Below are positions 61,621 to 64,000 of a DNA stretch of 64,000 nt, one piece after another. The position numbers and the translations under genes were made by a program. The stretch lies in contig NZ_LN909046.1 of NCBI RefSeq assembly GCF_001486585.1, positions 868,001-932,000 on the forward strand, in the 5' to 3' direction. Below the pieces are notes generated by a model that searched no databases, was not told the origin of the DNA, and saw only the letters and a list, made by a program, of their open reading frames with translations. The DNA comes from Paenibacillus senegalimassiliensis (lineage in GTDB: Bacteria > Bacillota > Bacilli > Paenibacillales > Paenibacillaceae). Every line of letters begins with the position of its first letter. Position 1 is the first letter of the stretch.

Positions 61621-62274
61621 TCACTCATTCTTGAAGACAGGAATGTTGTGCAGGAGCTGTAAGGGGATATCTATAACCTGCCGAAAGCTATAATTCGGTA
61701 TTGAATTAGGATCTAATCCGAGGCTTGATTCGCTAAACAACTCAAAGCCGTTTTTCCCATAAAACTTTTTGTTCAGTTCGGTGTGGGTAACGAGCGTAAT
61801 CCATCCTCCCCCGTTGGTCCTGATGTAGGGGAAAATAAATTCGTTAAACAACGCGCTCCCAAGGCTTTGACCTTGATAACCTTTTGCAACCGCAAAGCAA
61901 TCAACATACCAGCCATTCTCCCCGTAAGGAGCACAAGCTGCCTTCATTTTGTCCAGCGTTTTCAGGAAATGATTAAGCCTCTTTTGACCCATCTGAGCTA
62001 TCAAGGTTAATCCTCCGTTTAATAGATATCGAAAGAACCCAGGACTCTTTTCTCCACGTTTTTTTAGCAGAACAGCGGAAACGATGTTCCCATTCATTAG
62101 ACCCACGAAGCAGGAGTTTTGCTGATAATAGGACTTTGTATTTGTATAATTAACTTGATACAATTGTTTTTCATAGTCCTTGCTGGGCGCGAGTAGAAGT
62201 GAATATAAAGGATATTCCATGAAGGATTCCGTAAACAAGGTAGCGATTTGGTGTAGTTCATGTTTTTGAGCCAA
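61621..62274 (-). CDS. GNAT-family N-acetyltransferase
   Basis: 217 residues with the GNAT core GWYVDCFAVAKGYQGQSLGS (motif A, Q-x-x-G-x-G/S) and YIRTNGGGWITLVTHTELN / FYGKNGFELFSES (motif B). The longer N-terminal half (residues 1-90) is unlike the small GNATs and may bind the acceptor. It is divergent from a TetR regulator, around a perfect palindrome, so its expression is probably inducible. Substrate unknown. Confidence 0.82.
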   Translation of the reverse strand: MAQKHELHQIATLFTESFMEYPLYSLLLAPSKDYEKQLYQVNYTNTKSYYQQNSCFVGLMNGNIVSAVLLKKRGEKSPGFFRYLLNGGLTLIAQMGQKRLNHFLKTLDKMKAACAPYGENGWYVDCFAVAKGYQGQSLGSALFNEFIFPYIRTNGGGWITLVTHTELNKKFYGKNGFELFSESSLGLDPNSIPNYSFRQVIDIPLQLLHNIPVFKNE

Positions 62275-62372
62275 GCGATAGGTCTTTATAGCAATCTCCC
62301 CTTTTTTTGCATAATTGATTTTCTTATTGTATTAAGGAATTACGCTGCAAAAAATAGGGAATCTGTTCGTTT

Positions 62373-62390
62373 CTGTTCATTAATGAACAG
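62373..62390. promoter_or_regulatory. Perfect 18-bp palindrome, TetR-type operator
   Basis: CTGTTCATTAATGAACAG lies between the divergent acetyltransferase and regulator genes, 37 bp before the regulator start codon. A half-site TCTGTTCG precedes it at 62362. Confidence 0.8.
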
Positions 62391-62426
62391 TCAACACCTA
62401 ATTGTATAGAAAATGAGGTTGTTTTC

Positions 62427-62987
62427 ATGGGAGATCGACGTTCCGTTAAAACTAAAGCCGCCATCAAGCAAGCATTTCTGACTTTATTGAATAACAAGCC
62501 AATTTCAAAAATAACGATTTCTGAAATTTCGGAGCTTGCCGATATTGGTAGAGGCACGTTTTACTCGCATTACCAAGATATCTACGATCTATACAGAGAG
62601 GTCGAAGCAGCGATGTTCGATCAGTTCAATCGATTCTACGATGAATCATTTCCAATGAAAGAGCGTCATGATATTATGCGCTTTATCAACAAACTAACGG
62701 ATTATATTTATCAAAACAAAACATTGTTTATTGTTATGGCTAACCCGGAGGATACATTGTTGACCCCTGATAAAATTAAAGCTTTTTTCAAAGGGAAAAT
62801 ATTGCAAGAGCTGCTTCGTGAAAATAAATATCCGGATAAACCTAATGTGTACGAAGAAACAGAAAGCTTGTTCATTGTATCTGGTGTATTTGGAGTCATT
62901 GAAGACTGGGTTGTTCGCGGTATGGAGGAAGAACCTACGGGTATGTCTATGCGTATCCAGCAGCTTCTGTTGAAGCTAGAGGACTGA
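62427..62987 (+). CDS. TetR-family transcriptional regulator
   Basis: 186 residues. The HTH is TKAAIKQAFLTLLNNK, ITISEISELADIGRGTFYSHY and DIYDLYREVE. The C-terminal domain resembles the TetR_C_33/YcgC-like group. The ribosome site before the ATG is weak (AATGAGG). The perfect palindrome just upstream is its likely operator and should control both this gene and the acetyltransferase gene. Confidence 0.88.
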   Translation: MGDRRSVKTKAAIKQAFLTLLNNKPISKITISEISELADIGRGTFYSHYQDIYDLYREVEAAMFDQFNRFYDESFPMKERHDIMRFINKLTDYIYQNKTLFIVMANPEDTLLTPDKIKAFFKGKILQELLRENKYPDKPNVYEETESLFIVSGVFGVIEDWVVRGMEEEPTGMSMRIQQLLLKLED

Positions 62988-63005
62988 TTGTCATATCTGA
63001 ATAGC

Positions 63006-63040
63006 AAAACGAGCCTCGCATGAACCGCGGCTCGTTTGTT
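63006..63040 (+). terminator. Terminator after the TetR-family gene
   Basis: AAACGAGCC and GGCTCGTTT form a 9-bp stem with an inner CGC/GCG pairing, followed by GTTTGGTTT. Confidence 0.75.
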
Positions 63041-63209
63041 TGGTTTAAGGCGTCTAGGGCGTTACTTAAGTTGTCCAAACCTGAAGCCTTGGGAGATACA
63101 CAAAAAATTTATAGAAAAACCTATAGATTCTCAAGGTAAGGTCTTCCAGGATTGCGGTACAGTATACACATCAACTGATCAGCATCCAACCAAGAAAGAA
63201 GGTTAGACC

Positions 63210-64000
63210 ATGACAACAACACCTGCCACCGCTGGAACGGACAGGGTGCTAAAGCCTAGGCAAGCCTTTTACCACACCAAGAGGTTCCGGCAGAATATTC
63301 CACTGTTTCTGATGCTTATACCGGGAATTTTGTATTATGTGATCTTCCGGTATTTTCCTATGGGTGGTCTTGTTATCGCTTTCAAGGATTACAACTTCCG
63401 TGACGGCATCTTATCCAGTCCCTGGGTGGGACTTAAATATTTCGAGATTTTATTCCAATCCAAGATTACGCTGCAAGTCATCTGGAATACGCTTGAACTT
63501 AGCGTTCTCAACCTGATCTTCGGGTTCCCGGCTCCTATCATTATTGCCATTGCACTGAATGAGGTTCGTAAGAACTGGCTGAAGCGCTGGATTCAAACGA
63601 TCATTTATCTCCCGCACTTTCTATCCTGGGTTATCGTTGCGGGGATTGTCCTGACCTTGTTCTCGATTGATGGCGGAACGATCAACAAATTGCTGGCCCA
63701 ATGGGGGATAGAGGCCGTTCCTTTCCTGTACCGAGCTGATTCCTGGGTAGCGATCTTTATTGGCTCTGGCATGTGGAAGGAGATGGGGTTCGGTGCAATT
63801 ATCTACTTAGCTGCTCTTTCCTCTATCGACCCAAGCTTGTATGAATCCGCCGGACTGGACGGAGCAGGCAAGCTGAGACAGATTTGGCATATTACGCTGC
63901 CGGGACTTCGTCCCACGATTATTCTTCTACTCATCCTGGGAATGGGCCGTCTGATGGAGGTCGGATTCGATCAGGTATATAACCTGCAAAATCCAACCGT
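63210..64000 (+). CDS. Sugar ABC transporter permease, LplB/YtcP type (partial, runs off the window)
   Basis: The frame opens with ATG at 63210 after AGAAGG and continues to the window end (263 codons seen) without a stop. The protein starts with a polar stretch, then LFLMLIPGILYYVIFRYFPM and FKDYNFRDGIL, features of the LplB-type permeases so common in Paenibacillus. The EAA loop SLYESAGLDGAGKLRQIW and LPGLRPTIILLLIL are present. Usually such genes are followed by a second permease and a large lipoprotein; these would lie just beyond the window. Confidence 0.9.
   Translation, partial: MTTTPATAGTDRVLKPRQAFYHTKRFRQNIPLFLMLIPGILYYVIFRYFPMGGLVIAFKDYNFRDGILSSPWVGLKYFEILFQSKITLQVIWNTLELSVLNLIFGFPAPIIIAIALNEVRKNWLKRWIQTIIYLPHFLSWVIVAGIVLTLFSIDGGTINKLLAQWGIEAVPFLYRADSWVAIFIGSGMWKEMGFGAIIYLAALSSIDPSLYESAGLDGAGKLRQIWHITLPGLRPTIILLLILGMGRLMEVGFDQVYNLQNPT

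Overview
The window looks like chromosomal DNA of a spore-forming, Gram-positive Bacillota of the Paenibacillus type. The clues are adjacent parE-parC, strong AGGAGG-like ribosome sites with frequent GTG/TTG starts, a T-box leader, two secreted 'copper amine oxidase N-terminal' stalk proteins, an ABC importer without its own ATPase, large secreted polysaccharidases with many discoidin-type domains, and lipoproteins with classic lipoboxes. The species assignment is inference. I saw no rRNA, tRNA, CRISPR array, prophage or intact insertion sequence.

Layout. 1-7.5 kb: an SGNH hydrolase, a two-gene ABC exporter, and topoisomerase IV (parE, parC). 7.5-12.1 kb: a visibly AT-richer, self-contained NAD operon (Nudix/NrtR-like regulator, nicotinamidase, nicotinate phosphoribosyltransferase, NadD-like adenylyltransferase, NadE). 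It has a near-consensus promoter, a palindrome at the start point and a strong terminator, and would convert nicotinamide to NAD+ in four steps. 12.1-14.8 kb: a LysR regulator divergent from a branched-chain aminotransferase, with overlapping promoters, then a MarR regulator. 14.8-24.6 kb: a nested inverted-repeat element, RNA-modification genes, ABC exporters, a prohibitin-like protein, an HD-GYP protein behind a SigD-like promoter, an acyl-CoA dehydrogenase-like flavoprotein and a stalk-domain protein. 24.8-30.2 kb: AlkC-type DNA repair, a zinc-dependent phospholipase-like protein, YbaK, a YfbR-like nucleotidase, a serine hydrolase, YnfA and a thioredoxin-like protein.

30.5-36.4 kb: a 1658-residue GH81 beta-1,3-glucanase with six discoidin-like domains, and a lipoprotein whose promoter carries a perfect FNR/CRP-type box at -41.5. 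36.5-38.5 kb: T-box leader plus asd. 38.5-50.2 kb: a Phd-Uma2 fusion with repeated operators, followed by a redox cluster (ketopantoate reductase-like, FMN reductase, luciferase-like oxidoreductase, aldo/keto reductase, zinc-less alcohol dehydrogenase), each next to its own regulator (TetR, HxlR, two XRE proteins with ligand domains) and recognisable operator repeats. A GH18 chitinase lies inside this stretch; with the GH81 enzyme it suggests attack on fungal walls.

50.3-58.2 kb: a divergent DeoR regulator and a six-gene operon (metallo-beta-lactamase-fold hydrolase, solute-binding lipoprotein, two permeases, metallophosphoesterase fused to a propeller-like region, ThuA-like protein). It has no ATPase gene and its substrate is unknown; it is the best candidate here for an undescribed catabolic system. 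58.2-64 kb: a BsuPI-like lipoprotein, a DUF1835-type protein, a second stalk protein, a free-standing PTS IIA-Glc domain, an acetyltransferase divergent from a TetR regulator around a perfect 18-bp palindrome, and the start of an LplB-type permease cut by the window edge.
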